In this document: in pieces, positions 44,022 to 52,240 of the stretch | Layout: each line of letters opens with the position of its first letter | How positions within the stretch are numbered: the first letter of the stretch is position 1 | NCBI RefSeq assembly: GCF_021458635.1 | Contig: NZ_JAIRDQ010000001.1 | Location: 1,302,001-1,366,000 of the forward strand | DNA from: Bradyrhizobium monzae | GTDB taxonomy: Bacteria > Pseudomonadota > Alphaproteobacteria > Rhizobiales > Xanthobacteraceae | Direction: 5' to 3' | Length of the DNA: 64,000 bases | Translations under genes and position numbers: made by a program | The notes under the pieces: model-generated | Seen by the model: the letters and a program-made list of their open reading frames with translations, nothing else | The model's database searches: none | What the model was told of the DNA's origin: nothing

Positions 44022-44129
44022 AATTCCACCGATGATTTCTACTGTGCATGGGGTTGTTTTCGCGTTTTTGGTTGGAGCAGGCCCGGCATGCCGCTACGCT
44101 CATGCTGAAACCATCACCCCGAGGTCCCC

Positions 44130-44516
44130 ATGCCGATCCAGCATTTCGCTGCCCCACCGCACGTCAAGGCGCCGCCGCTCTCCTTCGCGACCCGCGTCGG
44201 CGACCTCTTGTTCGTCTCAGGCATTCCCGGCTTCGACGCCCATGGCGCGCTGCCTGACGGCTTCGAGGCGCAATTCGCCAATGTCGTCGTCAACATCAAG
44301 CGCGTGCTGGACGAGGCCGGCGCCACGATGCGCGATCTCGCCAAGGTCAACGTGCTCTTGACCCGCGCCTCGGACGTCGCCGCGATGAATGCGCTCTATG
44401 CCGGCGCATTCGGCCCGCCGCCTTTCCCTGCACGCACCACCTGCGTGGTGCAGGCACTGCCCGATCCGAAGATGCTGATCGAGATCGAGGCGGTGGCGTC
44501 GCTGGCCAAGGGATAG
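44130..44516 (+). CDS. RidA-family protein
   Basis: 128 residues with GAGG upstream. DLLFVSGIPGFDAHGALPDGFEAQFANVVVNIKRVLDEAGATMRDLAKVNVLLTR and FPARTTCVVQALPDPKMLIEIEAVA contain the conserved Arg and Glu of the family. RidA proteins hydrolyse reactive enamine/imine intermediates made by PLP enzymes; this one belongs to a divergent subgroup. Confidence 0.88.
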   Translation: MPIQHFAAPPHVKAPPLSFATRVGDLLFVSGIPGFDAHGALPDGFEAQFANVVVNIKRVLDEAGATMRDLAKVNVLLTRASDVAAMNALYAGAFGPPPFPARTTCVVQALPDPKMLIEIEAVASLAKG

Positions 44517-44635
44517 TCAGAGGGATAGTCAACGGGGAGCTGCCTGACATATCCGTGATCGGCCACGGTGCGGCTTGCAAGCTGTGCAGTTTTGCCGCAC
44601 CAGTCTCCGGCCACGTTCCCATCAGGAGATCTTTC

Positions 44636-44896
44636 ATGCGTCGCGTTCTCGCCCTTTGTGCCGTTGCCGGCATCGCCTCTTCCGTGTTCGCCGTGCCGGC
44701 CTCGGCGAAGACCGGCTATTACGTGATCCGCTGGGACAACACCGGCGTCTGCCAGGTCTGGAACGAGGATCTCCGCTACAAGCCGTTCCAGTGGGGCGTG
44801 TCGACCTACAAGGTCGTCAGCAAGCCGCTCCCGACTTTCACGCAGGCCTCCGAGCTCCAGATCAAGATGCGCGCCGAGCGCCGCTGTACGCTCTGA
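44636..44896 (+). CDS. small secreted protein, member 1 of a tandem pair
   Basis: 86 residues, CAGGAG upstream. Signal peptide 1-23 ending ASA, mature form about 63 residues beginning KTGYYVIRWDNTGVCQVWNE, with two Cys. The same pattern (Y-x-x-I-R-W-x-x-x-G-V-C-Q-x-W) recurs in the next gene. Function unknown; probably periplasmic. Confidence 0.75.
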   Translation: MRRVLALCAVAGIASSVFAVPASAKTGYYVIRWDNTGVCQVWNEDLRYKPFQWGVSTYKVVSKPLPTFTQASELQIKMRAERRCTL

Positions 44897-44917
44897 GCCG
44901 ATCGGCTGATCCAATGC

Positions 44918-44954
44918 GAGGGCGGGTTGCGCAGGCAGCCCGCCCTCTTCTTTT
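44918..44954 (+). terminator. terminator of the first tandem gene
   Basis: GAGGGCGGG and CCCGCCCTC pair around TTGCGCAGGCAG and are followed by TTCTTTTG, 21 bp after the stop. Confidence 0.85.
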
Positions 44955-45114
44955 GGCCAGCGAATTCCGCCATTTCCGGCACGCGCGCTTTGAACCTGAT
45001 CCGCACACGGAACTACTCACATCTTGTCCGGGGCGCAGGCTGAGAGCGCCCCGCACCCCCTCCCCGTCATTGTCGGGAGGCGCATCACATCTTTCATTTT
45101 TGAGGAGCTGATCC

Positions 45115-45366
45115 ATGCGTCGTATCTCCATGCTGTGCGCTGCCGCCGGTCTCGCTGCGGCCGCCTTCGTCGCCGCGAGCCCGGCCGAAGCCGGCTATCA
45201 TCTGATCCGCTGGCAGGACAGCGGCGTGTGCCAGATCTGGGACGAGAGCATCCCGACCACGCCGTGGCCGGCCGGTTACCATCGTGCCAGCACGTCCGTG
45301 CCGACCTTCCTCGACGCGCTCGCGCTGAAGGATAATGCATTGAAGGCCGGTCACTGCAGCTGGTAG
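45115..45366 (+). CDS. small secreted protein, member 2 of a tandem pair
   Basis: 83 residues, TGAGGAG upstream. Signal peptide ending AEA, mature part beginning GYHLIRWQDSGVCQIWDESIPT. Paralogue of the gene at 44636; the second Cys is near the C-terminus in both. Own terminator follows (45409-45453). Confidence 0.75.
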   Translation: MRRISMLCAAAGLAAAAFVAASPAEAGYHLIRWQDSGVCQIWDESIPTTPWPAGYHRASTSVPTFLDALALKDNALKAGHCSW

Positions 45367-45408
45367 AGTTCGGCAGCTGCTAAGAATTCGGTCGGCGGAC
45401 GACAAGGG

Positions 45409-45453
45409 CCGGGCAAGGATGCAATGCTAGCATCCTTGCCCGGTCGTTTTTTC
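45409..45453 (+). terminator. strong terminator of the second tandem gene
   Basis: CCGGGCAAGGATGC and GCATCCTTGCCCGG form a 14-bp stem with loop AATGCTA, followed by TCGTTTTTTC. Confidence 0.93.
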
Positions 45454-45476
45454 ACCTCGCGGATTGGAGCAGGTCG

Positions 45477-46115
45477 ATGCGCGCACGGACGACGACGCTG
45501 GCTGCTTTCTCCGCTTTGCTCCTGCTCGCCGCGGCAGCGCAGGCGCAGGCTCCGCAATCCTTCCGCGTGATCTCGCCAATTTTCAGTCAGCTCGTCAGCT
45601 TTGCGATGCCGTCGAATTTCGCAGCCGTGTTCGAGAACACCAAGGGCGGCCACTACATCCGCGAAGCCGTGCTCAAGGGCGAGACGCCCGAGATCTGGAC
45701 GCAGATGATCACGGTCACCGGCGAGAAGGGCATGACGTTGACGCCAGGCGCATCGCCGCAGATTTTCGCAGGCACGATCGCAGGCGGGTTCAAGACGGCA
45801 TGTCCCGACAGCTTTGCGGCCAGGCCTTTGGGCGAGACGAGATTCGGCCGTTTCGAGGGCTTTGTCGCGGTGATCGGTTGCGGCCGCATCGACAGCGGCC
45901 CGACCCGGCACGCCGAAACCGCGCTGCTGATCACGCTCAAGGGCGCCACCGACTATTACACCATCCAATGGGCCGAGCGCGGCCCCGAAAGCGACGAGCC
46001 GCCAGTCAACGACAACCGCTGGGAAGCCCGCCTGCGCGATCTGAGCCCGATCGATCTCTGCCCGATCATGCCGGGTGAAGCCGCGCCTTTTCCGAGCTGC
46101 GTGAACAAGAGCTGA
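45477..46115 (+). CDS. secreted hypothetical protein
   Basis: 212 residues, GGAG upstream. Signal peptide ending AQA at about 24. Central part MITVTGEKGMTLTPGASPQIFAGTIAGGFKTACPDSFAARPLG and a second half with GFVAVIGCGRIDSGPTRHAETALLITLKGATDYYTIQWAERG. Four Cys (two likely disulfides). Not recognised as a named domain; periplasmic location inferred. Confidence 0.7.
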   Translation: MRARTTTLAAFSALLLLAAAAQAQAPQSFRVISPIFSQLVSFAMPSNFAAVFENTKGGHYIREAVLKGETPEIWTQMITVTGEKGMTLTPGASPQIFAGTIAGGFKTACPDSFAARPLGETRFGRFEGFVAVIGCGRIDSGPTRHAETALLITLKGATDYYTIQWAERGPESDEPPVNDNRWEARLRDLSPIDLCPIMPGEAAPFPSCVNKS

Positions 46116-46121
46116 GCGCTC

Positions 46122-46607
46122 TCACGCGTCCTTATGCGCGCCTGGGTGAATGAGAATATCACGCGCGGAGCTGAGGTCGATAAAGGCCTGCGCGCTGCCG
46201 CCCTGGTCGGGATGCATGCCCTTGGCGGCGCGGCGATAGGCCTGGTTGATGTCGTCGCAGGTGAGCTGCACCGCGAGCGGCAGGCCCAGCATCTTGCGCG
46301 CGCGATCCTCGCTCGACAATTTCTTCGGCGCGGCGTTGCGACGGCCGAAGCGCGGCGCGGTCAGATCATGGACGACCTCGAGGATCACGCCGACACGGCG
46401 CCGGGCCGCCAGCGTGACGCCGCGATCGTCATTGTCCGCGGCCTGGCGCAGCACGGGCAGCGCCTGCTCGGCGGCCTGCCGCAGCGTGGCATCGGTGCTC
46501 ATCCGCACGATCTCGGCCACCAGCCGCCCTGCTTCGGCCCAGTCGGCGAAGTCCGCCGAGCGCAGGCGCTCGAGCGCCAATTTCCAGGATTCAAGTCGTT
46601 CCATCAT
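46122..46607 (-). CDS. J-domain protein with C-terminal J-domain
   Basis: 161 residues from ATG 46607 (further start codons at 46604 and upstream). The J-domain is at the C-terminus: DDINQAYRRAAKGMHPDQGGSAQAFIDLSSARDIL with the essential HPD. The N-terminal 90 residues are helical and Arg/Ala-rich and lack known domains. Co-chaperone for an Hsp70 by inference; the client is unknown. The gene faces the secreted-protein gene with 6 bp between ends. Confidence 0.8.
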   Translation of the reverse strand: MMERLESWKLALERLRSADFADWAEAGRLVAEIVRMSTDATLRQAAEQALPVLRQAADNDDRGVTLAARRRVGVILEVVHDLTAPRFGRRNAAPKKLSSEDRARKMLGLPLAVQLTCDDINQAYRRAAKGMHPDQGGSAQAFIDLSSARDILIHPGAHKDA

Positions 46608-46718
46608 GCGCGCAACGTTTAGCAATGAAGGCGAGTATGCCAAGCCGGCCGTTTCCGACCCCTTAATTTCGAGTTAGCCTTTCATGAAACTTAGAAACGA
46701 AATCGGGAGGAAAATGTC

Positions 46719-47486
46719 ATGGCATTGCTCGCAAACCACATCGCTGTCGTCACGGGCGCCGGTTCCGGCATCGGCCGGGCGATCGCCGCCGGCTACGCCC
46801 GCGAGGGGGCGCAAATCGTGCTGCTCGACGTCAATGCCGACACGGTCGCCGAGGCCGCCCAGGAGATCCGCAAGGCCGGTGGCAAGGCCGAGAGCTTTGC
46901 GCTGGATGTGACCAAGCGTGACGATTGCTTTGCGCTGGCGAAGACCGTCGCCGACAAGATCGGGCAGGTCTCGATCCTCGTCAACAATGCCGGCATCACC
47001 CGCCGCAATGCCTTCACCGCGGAGACCGAGACGGTCGCGAAGGATTGGAACGACATCATCTCGCTCAACCTCAACGGCGTCTTCAACACGACGCAGGCCT
47101 TCCTCGCGCCGTTGCGCGCAGCCAAGGGCCGCATCGTCAATATCGCCTCGATCCAGTCTTTCGTGCATCTGCGCACGCCGAGCTCGGCGGCCTACACCAC
47201 GTCCAAACACGGCGTGCTCGGCTTCACCAAGGCGCTCGCGGTCGAGCTCGGCAAGGAAGGCGTGCGCGTTAACGCGATCGGGCCAGGCTTCATCGAGACC
47301 AACATCAACGCCAAGGTACGCGCCACCAATCCCGCGCTGGTTCAGGCCTTCGTCGACCACACCCCGCTTGCGCGCACCGGCAAGCCCGAAGACATCGTCG
47401 GCCCCGCGATCTTCCTCGCCTCGGACCTGTCGTCCTACGTCACGGGCACGATCGTGATGGTGGATGGCGGGTATCGCACGGTGTGA
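46719..47486 (+). CDS. short-chain dehydrogenase/reductase (FabG-like)
   Basis: 255 residues with GAGGAAAATG upstream. TGAGSGIGRAIAAGYAREGAQIVLLDVNADT (Asp after strand 2 points to NAD), NNAGITRRNAF, IASIQSFVHLRTPSSAAYTTSKHG with Ser-Tyr-Lys, and GPGFIETNINAK. Substrate unknown; the gene is alone. Confidence 0.9.
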   Translation: MALLANHIAVVTGAGSGIGRAIAAGYAREGAQIVLLDVNADTVAEAAQEIRKAGGKAESFALDVTKRDDCFALAKTVADKIGQVSILVNNAGITRRNAFTAETETVAKDWNDIISLNLNGVFNTTQAFLAPLRAAKGRIVNIASIQSFVHLRTPSSAAYTTSKHGVLGFTKALAVELGKEGVRVNAIGPGFIETNINAKVRATNPALVQAFVDHTPLARTGKPEDIVGPAIFLASDLSSYVTGTIVMVDGGYRTV

Positions 47487-47577
47487 GACCCGAAATCGGT
47501 CCGCATCGCTATGCATCTCGTGCCAATCGCGGCGGCGCGGCGGCATTCCCAAGGTCAATTCGTGCGATCGCGCGCAA

Positions 47578-47593
47578 TTAACCTTTCATTAAC
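47578..47593 (+). promoter_or_regulatory. candidate CtrA box TTAA-N7-TTAAC
   Basis: TTAACCTTTCATTAAC matches the full alphaproteobacterial CtrA consensus, about 108 bp upstream of the Fis-type HTH gene at 47701. Confidence 0.5.
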
Positions 47594-47700
47594 CAAACCC
47601 GCCCACCGTAGATCTACGGCTTAGGATTTACGGCTTGGGGGTCGTTTGTTCTCGATTCGCTTCCAACGATGGAAGCGGGCGTTGATCGGGGAGTGTGTTG

Positions 47701-47949
47701 ATGACCACTGTTCATGTCGCGGCGCCCGAGCGGGGCGCGCAATTTCTTGCACCCAACGAGATCGTTCCACTGTTGATCGGCGCGACCGTCGGCGAGGTCG
47801 AGCGTGAGCTCGTGCTTCAGACGCTCGCACGCTGCGACGGCAATCGCACGCGTGCCTCGCGCGTGCTCGGCCTGTCGGTGCGCACGCTGCGCAACAAGAT
47901 CAGGATCTATGCGGCGTCCGGCATCAAGGTGCCGGCCTATCATGACTAG
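47701..47949 (+). CDS. Fis-type helix-turn-helix protein
   Basis: 82 residues from ATG 47701, with CGGGGAG upstream. The C-terminal half is a Fis/NtrC-type HTH: GATVGEVERELVLQTLARCDGNRTRASRVLGLSVRTLRNKIRIYA. The N-terminal 30 residues are short and lack receiver or AAA+ domains, so this is a stand-alone DNA-binding unit. A CtrA-like box lies upstream, hinting at cell-cycle control. It resembles the C-terminus of FlbD-type activators. Confidence 0.75.
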   Translation: MTTVHVAAPERGAQFLAPNEIVPLLIGATVGEVERELVLQTLARCDGNRTRASRVLGLSVRTLRNKIRIYAASGIKVPAYHD

Positions 47950-48059
47950 CGCGTGACGCCCGCCGATTGATGTGATCAAGCCCGGCACGATATGCGGGCG
48001 GAATTGCTGCCGTCGTCAAACGCCGCTAAGTAGCTTCCTTGCACAGAGGGAGTAGCGGC

Positions 48060-48575
48060 GTGGCAGACGATCAAGGACGGCAGGGACCGCGCGGGCGGCA
48101 GGGCGAGCCGGGACGGCCGGGGCCGCAGGGTCATCCGGGCAAGCGGGGCCCCGACGGCGCACGCGGCAAGCCGGGACCGCAGGGCAAGCCTGGGCCGGCC
48201 GGAAAGGCCGGAGCGCAGGGCAAGGCCGGTCTGCCGGGCAAGGCGGGCGAAGCCGGCGCGCGGGGCGCAGCTGGACCGCAGGGCGCCGTGGGTCCGCAAG
48301 GGCCCGCCGGTCCTCAAGGCCCGCGCGGCGAAGCCGGTCCGCCCGGCCAATTGCCGTCGATCGAGCAGGTGCTGCCGTGGCTGGAGCAGCTGTTCGACGC
48401 CTGGGACGAGCGCCGCCGCCAGCGCGAGCAGGAGGCCGCCGAACGCGCTGCGTTAGAGGCCGCCGTGCAGGAAGCTGAAGACGCGTCCTCCGACGACGAC
48501 GCCGAGAGCGACGATGTCGAGGGCGACGAGCACAAGAAAAAGAAGAAAAAGAAGAAGCACGGCCACAAGGACTAG
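48060..48575 (+). CDS. collagen-like Gly-x-y repeat protein
   Basis: 171 residues from a GTG at 48060 with GAGGGAG upstream. Residues about 5-100 are near-perfect Gly-x-y triplets (GRQGEPGRPGPQGHPGKRG and onward), about 31 units, able to form a triple helix. Then a helix EQVLPWLEQLFDAWDERRRQREQEAAERAALEAA, an acidic stretch (EDASSDDDAESDDVEGDE) and a Lys tail (HKKKKKKKKHGHKD). No signal peptide is seen. The function is unknown; phage-tail or spore-type collagen proteins differ in their end domains. Confidence 0.85.
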   Translation: MADDQGRQGPRGRQGEPGRPGPQGHPGKRGPDGARGKPGPQGKPGPAGKAGAQGKAGLPGKAGEAGARGAAGPQGAVGPQGPAGPQGPRGEAGPPGQLPSIEQVLPWLEQLFDAWDERRRQREQEAAERAALEAAVQEAEDASSDDDAESDDVEGDEHKKKKKKKKHGHKD

Positions 48576-48623
48576 AGCATGATCCGGAAAAGTGCGCAGC
48601 GGTTTTCCGAACAGATCATGCTC
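48576..48623. repeat. REP-like palindrome, family F (AGCATGATC-CGGAAAA)
   Basis: AGCATGATCCGGAAAA ... TTTTCCGAACAGATCATGCTC, right after the collagen-like gene stop. This palindrome type is widely seen in Bradyrhizobium from memory. Confidence 0.8.
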
Positions 48624-48645
48624 AGAGAATAACCCAAAAGCGCGC

Positions 48646-48861
48646 CTACTTCACCTGATCCTCACGCCGCGGCAGCATGCCCATGCGCTCGAATTGCCAG
48701 CGCATGGCGCGGTACCAGAGATAACCGACCACAGCGCCGCAAACGGCCAGGATCACCATGCTCGCGCTCGAGAACGAGCCGCTCCACCACATCATCCACG
48801 CCGTCCACAACAGCGTGAAAATGATGGCACCTGCTTTCAGGGGAAGAAGGGGGCGGTTCAT
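48646..48861 (-). CDS. small two-span membrane protein
   Basis: 71 residues from ATG 48861 with CCGGAG upstream. Two hydrophobic segments, AGAIIFTLLWTAWMMWWSGSF and ASMVILAVCGAVVGYLWYRAM, then a basic end (RWQFERMGMLPRREDQVK). Function unknown. Convergent with the collagen-like gene. Confidence 0.7.
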   Translation of the reverse strand: MNRPLLPLKAGAIIFTLLWTAWMMWWSGSFSSASMVILAVCGAVVGYLWYRAMRWQFERMGMLPRREDQVK

Positions 48862-48947
48862 GATCGTGCTCCGGGTTGTCAAAACCCCGGCGAACATCAT
48901 CGCGCGTGAGGGCCATCGCTTCCGTGAGCCAGATCACGGTCGAACCT

Positions 48948-49214
48948 CTAACCGAACCGCAACCGCGAACGCTCCTTCGCCTTCTCCGCCTCGACCTCGC
49001 GGTCGCGCGTCGGTGCATGGGTGTGCAGCGATGTTAGCAGTTTTCGCGCGGCCTCCGAGACCTCAGCGACCGCGCGGTCGAATGCCGCCTCATTGGTCTG
49101 CGACGGCCTGCTGAAGCCGGAGAGTTTTCGCACGAATTGGAGCGCGCTGGCATGGATCTCGTCCTCCGTCGCCGGCGGCTCGAAGTTGAACAGCGTCTTG
49201 ATGTTGCGGCACAT
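48948..49214 (-). CDS. DUF2277 family protein
   Basis: 88 residues from ATG 49214, with CGGGAGACACC upstream. MCRNIKTLFNFEPPATEDEIHASALQFVRKLSGFSRPSQTNEAAFDRAVAEVSEAARKLL matches DUF2277, a small conserved family of unknown function with a strongly conserved N-terminal CRNI. Divergent from the alpha/beta hydrolase gene. Confidence 0.88.
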   Translation of the reverse strand: MCRNIKTLFNFEPPATEDEIHASALQFVRKLSGFSRPSQTNEAAFDRAVAEVSEAARKLLTSLHTHAPTRDREVEAEKAKERSRLRFG

Positions 49215-49342
49215 GCGGTGTCTCCCGATGATTTCCTCATAAGACGATCGGCGGAACCGAAATCCTACATCCTTCCGGACACTTCTGCTAAGGTCCGTCC
49301 CAACGCGGCCACGAGCCATGAGCCGCACATGGGGAGACCAAC

Positions 49343-50404
49343 ATGAAAGCTTCTTGCGCGGCGCTGTCGGCCGTTCTGCTGTCCATCTCGACATCGGTCT
49401 TCGCCGCCGACTATCCGGCGCCGAAACAGGGCGATTGGGTCGCCAAGGATTTCAAGTTCCACACCGGCGAGGTCATGCCGGAACTGAAGCTGCATTACAC
49501 CACGGTCGGTGAACCGACCGGACAACCGGTGCTGGTGCTGCACGGCACCGGCGGCTCGGGCGCGAGCATGCTGACACCCGCCTTCGCCGGCGAGATGTTC
49601 GGAGCCGGACAGCCGCTCGACGCGTCCAAATATTACATCATCATTCCCGACGCGATCGGCCACGGCAAATCGTCGAAGCCGTCCGACGGCATGAAGACGA
49701 GCTTCCCGAAATACAATTACGACGACATGGTCGAGGCGCAGCATCGCCTCGTGGCCGAAGGCCTCGGCGTCAAGCATCTGCGGCTCGTGATCGGCAATTC
49801 CATGGGCGGCATGCAGACCTGGCTGTGGGGCGAGGCATATCCCAAAGACATGGACGCGCTGGTGCCGATGGCCTCGCAGCCGACCGATATGGCGTCGCGC
49901 AACTGGATGATGCGGCGGATCATGCTCGACACCATCCGCAACGATCCCGATTACAATGGCGGCAATTACACCAGCCAGCCGCGCATGATGAAGTACGCCA
50001 TCACGGCCTACGGCATCGCCAGCATCGGCGGCACGCTCGCCTATCAACAACAGGCACCGACCGCAGCGAAGGCCGACAAGATCGTCGACGAACGGCTGGC
50101 GACGCCGATTACCGCGGATGCCAACGACTTCGTCTACCAGTGGGAGTCCTCGCACGACTACAATGCCGCCGAGAAGCTGGAGGGAATCGAGGCATCGTTG
50201 CTGCTGATCAACTCCGCCGACGACGAGCGCAATCCGCCCGAGACCGGCGTGACGGACGCCGCGATGAAGCGGGTCAAGAACGGCAAGCTGTATCTCATCC
50301 CCGCAAGCACAGAGACGCGCGGCCACGGCACCACCAGCAACGCAAAATTCTACAGCGAGCAGGTTCGGCAATTGCTGCAAACCGCACCGCAGCGCACGAT
50401 GTAG
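49343..50404 (+). CDS. secreted alpha/beta hydrolase (homoserine O-acetyltransferase-like)
   Basis: 353 residues with GGGGAGACC upstream. Signal peptide ending FAAD at about 22. VLVLHGTGGSG (oxyanion loop), nucleophile Ser153 in VIGNSMGGMQTW, acid in INSADDERNPPE and His in ETRGHGTTS. MetX-like acyltransferases share the GNSMGGMQ motif, but a secreted protein would more likely be an esterase or lactonase. Natural substrate unknown. Confidence 0.85.
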   Translation: MKASCAALSAVLLSISTSVFAADYPAPKQGDWVAKDFKFHTGEVMPELKLHYTTVGEPTGQPVLVLHGTGGSGASMLTPAFAGEMFGAGQPLDASKYYIIIPDAIGHGKSSKPSDGMKTSFPKYNYDDMVEAQHRLVAEGLGVKHLRLVIGNSMGGMQTWLWGEAYPKDMDALVPMASQPTDMASRNWMMRRIMLDTIRNDPDYNGGNYTSQPRMMKYAITAYGIASIGGTLAYQQQAPTAAKADKIVDERLATPITADANDFVYQWESSHDYNAAEKLEGIEASLLLINSADDERNPPETGVTDAAMKRVKNGKLYLIPASTETRGHGTTSNAKFYSEQVRQLLQTAPQRTM

Positions 50405-50523
50405 CATCGTCAGAGCTGCCCCCATATCGCAACGCGCCGCATATTATTTGAGCATGCAATGAGCCGGCGGCTCGGGCTTAATCGCGTCAACGATACGAAT
50501 CGACACGCGATGAGGAGAATCCC

Positions 50524-50868
50524 ATGCACAGGCTTGCGCTGTGCGTCTGGCTCGCCGCGATGACGAGCGCCGCGTTCGCGTTCGACAACGGTCAATACGA
50601 CAACGTTCCGCCCGACATTCGCGCCTGGTTCAAGAGCGTGATCGCGCCGAACGGCGTACCTTGCTGCGACATCTCCGATGGCCATCGCACCGACTACGAC
50701 GTGCGCAAGGGCACGTATTGGGTGCCGATCGAGGGGCAATGGATGGAGGTACCCGAGCGCGCCATCATCCGCGATCGTGGCAATCCGGTCGGTCAAGCCG
50801 TGGTGTGGTACGTCCACCACCGCGGCGCCATCATCATCAGCTGCTTCGTGCCCGCCGACGCAGTGTAG
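50524..50868 (+). CDS. small secreted hypothetical protein
   Basis: 114 residues, GAGGAG upstream. Signal peptide 1-19 ending AFAF. The rest, FDNGQYDNVPPDIRAWFKSVIAPNGVPCCDISDGHRTDYDVRKGTYWVPIEG, has a CC pair and a third Cys near the end. A conserved rhizobial hypothetical from memory. Function unknown. Confidence 0.75.
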   Translation: MHRLALCVWLAAMTSAAFAFDNGQYDNVPPDIRAWFKSVIAPNGVPCCDISDGHRTDYDVRKGTYWVPIEGQWMEVPERAIIRDRGNPVGQAVVWYVHHRGAIIISCFVPADAV

Positions 50869-50945
50869 CGAGTCTTGATGGATTCCATTGGCCGGAGACG
50901 GTTCGATCGGGTAGTTTGACGCCAAGTTGATGCGGAGGCACACAA

Positions 50946-51548
50946 TTGACCGACCTTTGCGCCGAAGACCTCGCCACCATCTATGCGGAGCCGACCCCGC
51001 GCGTGATCGCAAAGGCGCGTCCCGCGATCGACGTGCATGCGAGGAAGTTCATCGAAATGTCGCCGTTCTGCGTGCTTGCGACTTCGGGCATCGACGGCAG
51101 CGTCGATGCCTCACCCCGCGGCGGCGGCGTCGGCTTCGTCCATGTCGCCGGCCCCAATCAACTGCTGCTGCCCGACCGCGCCGGCAACAACCGCATCGAC
51201 AGTTTCCGCAACGTCGTCGAAGGCTCTGGCTTTGTGCATCTGCTGTTCTTCGTGCCGGGCATCGACGAGACGCTGCGCGTCGGCGGGCGCGGCACGCTGT
51301 CGGCCGATCCGGTTCTGCTCGCCTCGATGGTCGAGTTCGGCAAGCCGCCGCGTGCGGTGCTGAGCGTCGCTGTCAGCGAAGTCTATTTCCACTGCGGCAA
51401 GGCGCTGATGCGCTCGAAACTGTGGACACCGGAGAAGGTGCAGCGCTCGGTGATGCCCAGTGTCGCCCAGGTGATCCACGACCAGACCGGACTCGGCGAG
51501 CCGGAGAGCCAGGAGATCGTGGAAGAGCGCTACAGGACGCAGCTGTAA
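50946..51548 (+). CDS. pyridoxamine 5'-phosphate oxidase-like flavoprotein (PPOX)
   Basis: 200 residues from TTG 50946, GGAGG 8 bases upstream. FIEMSPFCVLATSGIDGSVDASPRGG is the FMN-phosphate site, LLLPDRAGNNRIDSFRNVV the next conserved segment, and FHCGKALMRSKLW the C-terminal motif of the MSMEG_1061-type group. FMN or F420 binding is inferred; the substrate is unknown. Confidence 0.85.
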   Translation: MTDLCAEDLATIYAEPTPRVIAKARPAIDVHARKFIEMSPFCVLATSGIDGSVDASPRGGGVGFVHVAGPNQLLLPDRAGNNRIDSFRNVVEGSGFVHLLFFVPGIDETLRVGGRGTLSADPVLLASMVEFGKPPRAVLSVAVSEVYFHCGKALMRSKLWTPEKVQRSVMPSVAQVIHDQTGLGEPESQEIVEERYRTQL

Positions 51549-51568
51549 CTGCGCCCGAACAAAAATGC

Positions 51569-51590
51569 CGTCCCGGCCTACACCGGGACG
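51569..51590. terminator. small hairpin between convergent PPOX and bfr genes
   Basis: CGTCCCGG and CCGGGACG pair around CCTACA; it lies 21 bp after the PPOX stop. Weak T content, so it is moderate evidence only. Confidence 0.45.
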
Positions 51591-51620
51591 ACATGGAATT
51601 CCGCGGGCTGGCGCCGGGGC

Positions 51621-52109
51621 TTAGTGGCCCTCGCCCTCGAGCCCGCCGACGTGCTTCTGGGTGTAGAGTTCGAGGCCGATGCGGCCGATCAGGTCGAGCT
51701 GCGTCTCGAGGAAGTCGATGTGGTGCTCCTCGTCGCTCATGAGCTTCTCGAACAAGTCACGCGTGACGTAGTCCTTGGCGCTGTTGCAATAGCCAGCCGC
51801 CTCCTGGTAGAGCGCCCGCGCACTCATCTCGGCGGCGAGATCGCACTCGATGATCTCCTTGACGTTCTGGCCGATGCGCAGGGGATCGAGCACCTGCATG
51901 TTCGGGAAGCCGTCGAAGAACAGGATCCGCTCGGTGAGCTTGTCGGCGTGCTCCATCTCCTCGATGGACTCCTTGCGCCAGACCTTGGCCATGTCGCGGA
52001 GACCCCAATTGTCGAGGAAGCGGTAGTGCAGCCAGTACTGGTTGATCGCAGTCAGCTCGTGACGCAGCGCTTTGTTGAGATAGTCGATAACCTTTGCGTC
52101 GCCCTGCAT
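51621..52109 (-). CDS. bfr: bacterioferritin
   Basis: 162 residues, full length for heme-binding bacterioferritin. Ferroxidase ligands Glu18, Glu51, His54, Glu94, Glu127 and His130 and heme ligand Met52 are all in place. Stores iron as a 24-subunit shell in the cytoplasm. Downstream of bfd on the same strand; an ICE palindrome at 52152-52168 lies 43 bp before the start, implying Irr control. Confidence 0.95.
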   Translation of the reverse strand: MQGDAKVIDYLNKALRHELTAINQYWLHYRFLDNWGLRDMAKVWRKESIEEMEHADKLTERILFFDGFPNMQVLDPLRIGQNVKEIIECDLAAEMSARALYQEAAGYCNSAKDYVTRDLFEKLMSDEEHHIDFLETQLDLIGRIGLELYTQKHVGGLEGEGH

Positions 52110-52151
52110 GGTTCACTCCAGCTCTTGCAGTCCAAATCGGTCCTAACCAAA

Positions 52152-52168
52152 TTTAGAATGCTTCTAAA
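52152..52168. promoter_or_regulatory. iron control element (Irr site) before bfr
   Basis: TTTAGAATGCTTCTAAA: perfect 7-bp arms with a 3-bp spacer, the pattern of the rhizobial ICE motif bound by Irr. It lies 43 bp from the bfr start, in the bfd-bfr gap. Confidence 0.8.
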
Positions 52169-52240
52169 TGAGTTTAAGGACGAGAGCAACCGGCTACGGG
52201 ACGCAGCCGGGGAAAAGCTCAGCCGAACTTGCGGAAGTTT

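Larger units (their letters stand above)
43706..44129. other. gene-free stretch with REP element and AT-rich palindrome
   Basis: 424 bp without a credible gene. Contains REP family B (43809-43890) and an AT-rich 9-5-9 palindrome (43999-44021) upstream of the RidA-like gene. Confidence 0.6.

Noticed and set aside
47967..47979. TTGAT-GTG-ATCAA upstream of the collagen-like gene, FixK-like
   Set aside because: The spacer is 3 instead of 4 bases, so it does not fit the FixK/FNR geometry.
48060..48575. Reading the collagen-like gene as a phage tail fibre
   Set aside because: No phage genes are nearby and there is no trimerising or receptor-binding end domain; only the Gly-x-y pattern is shared.
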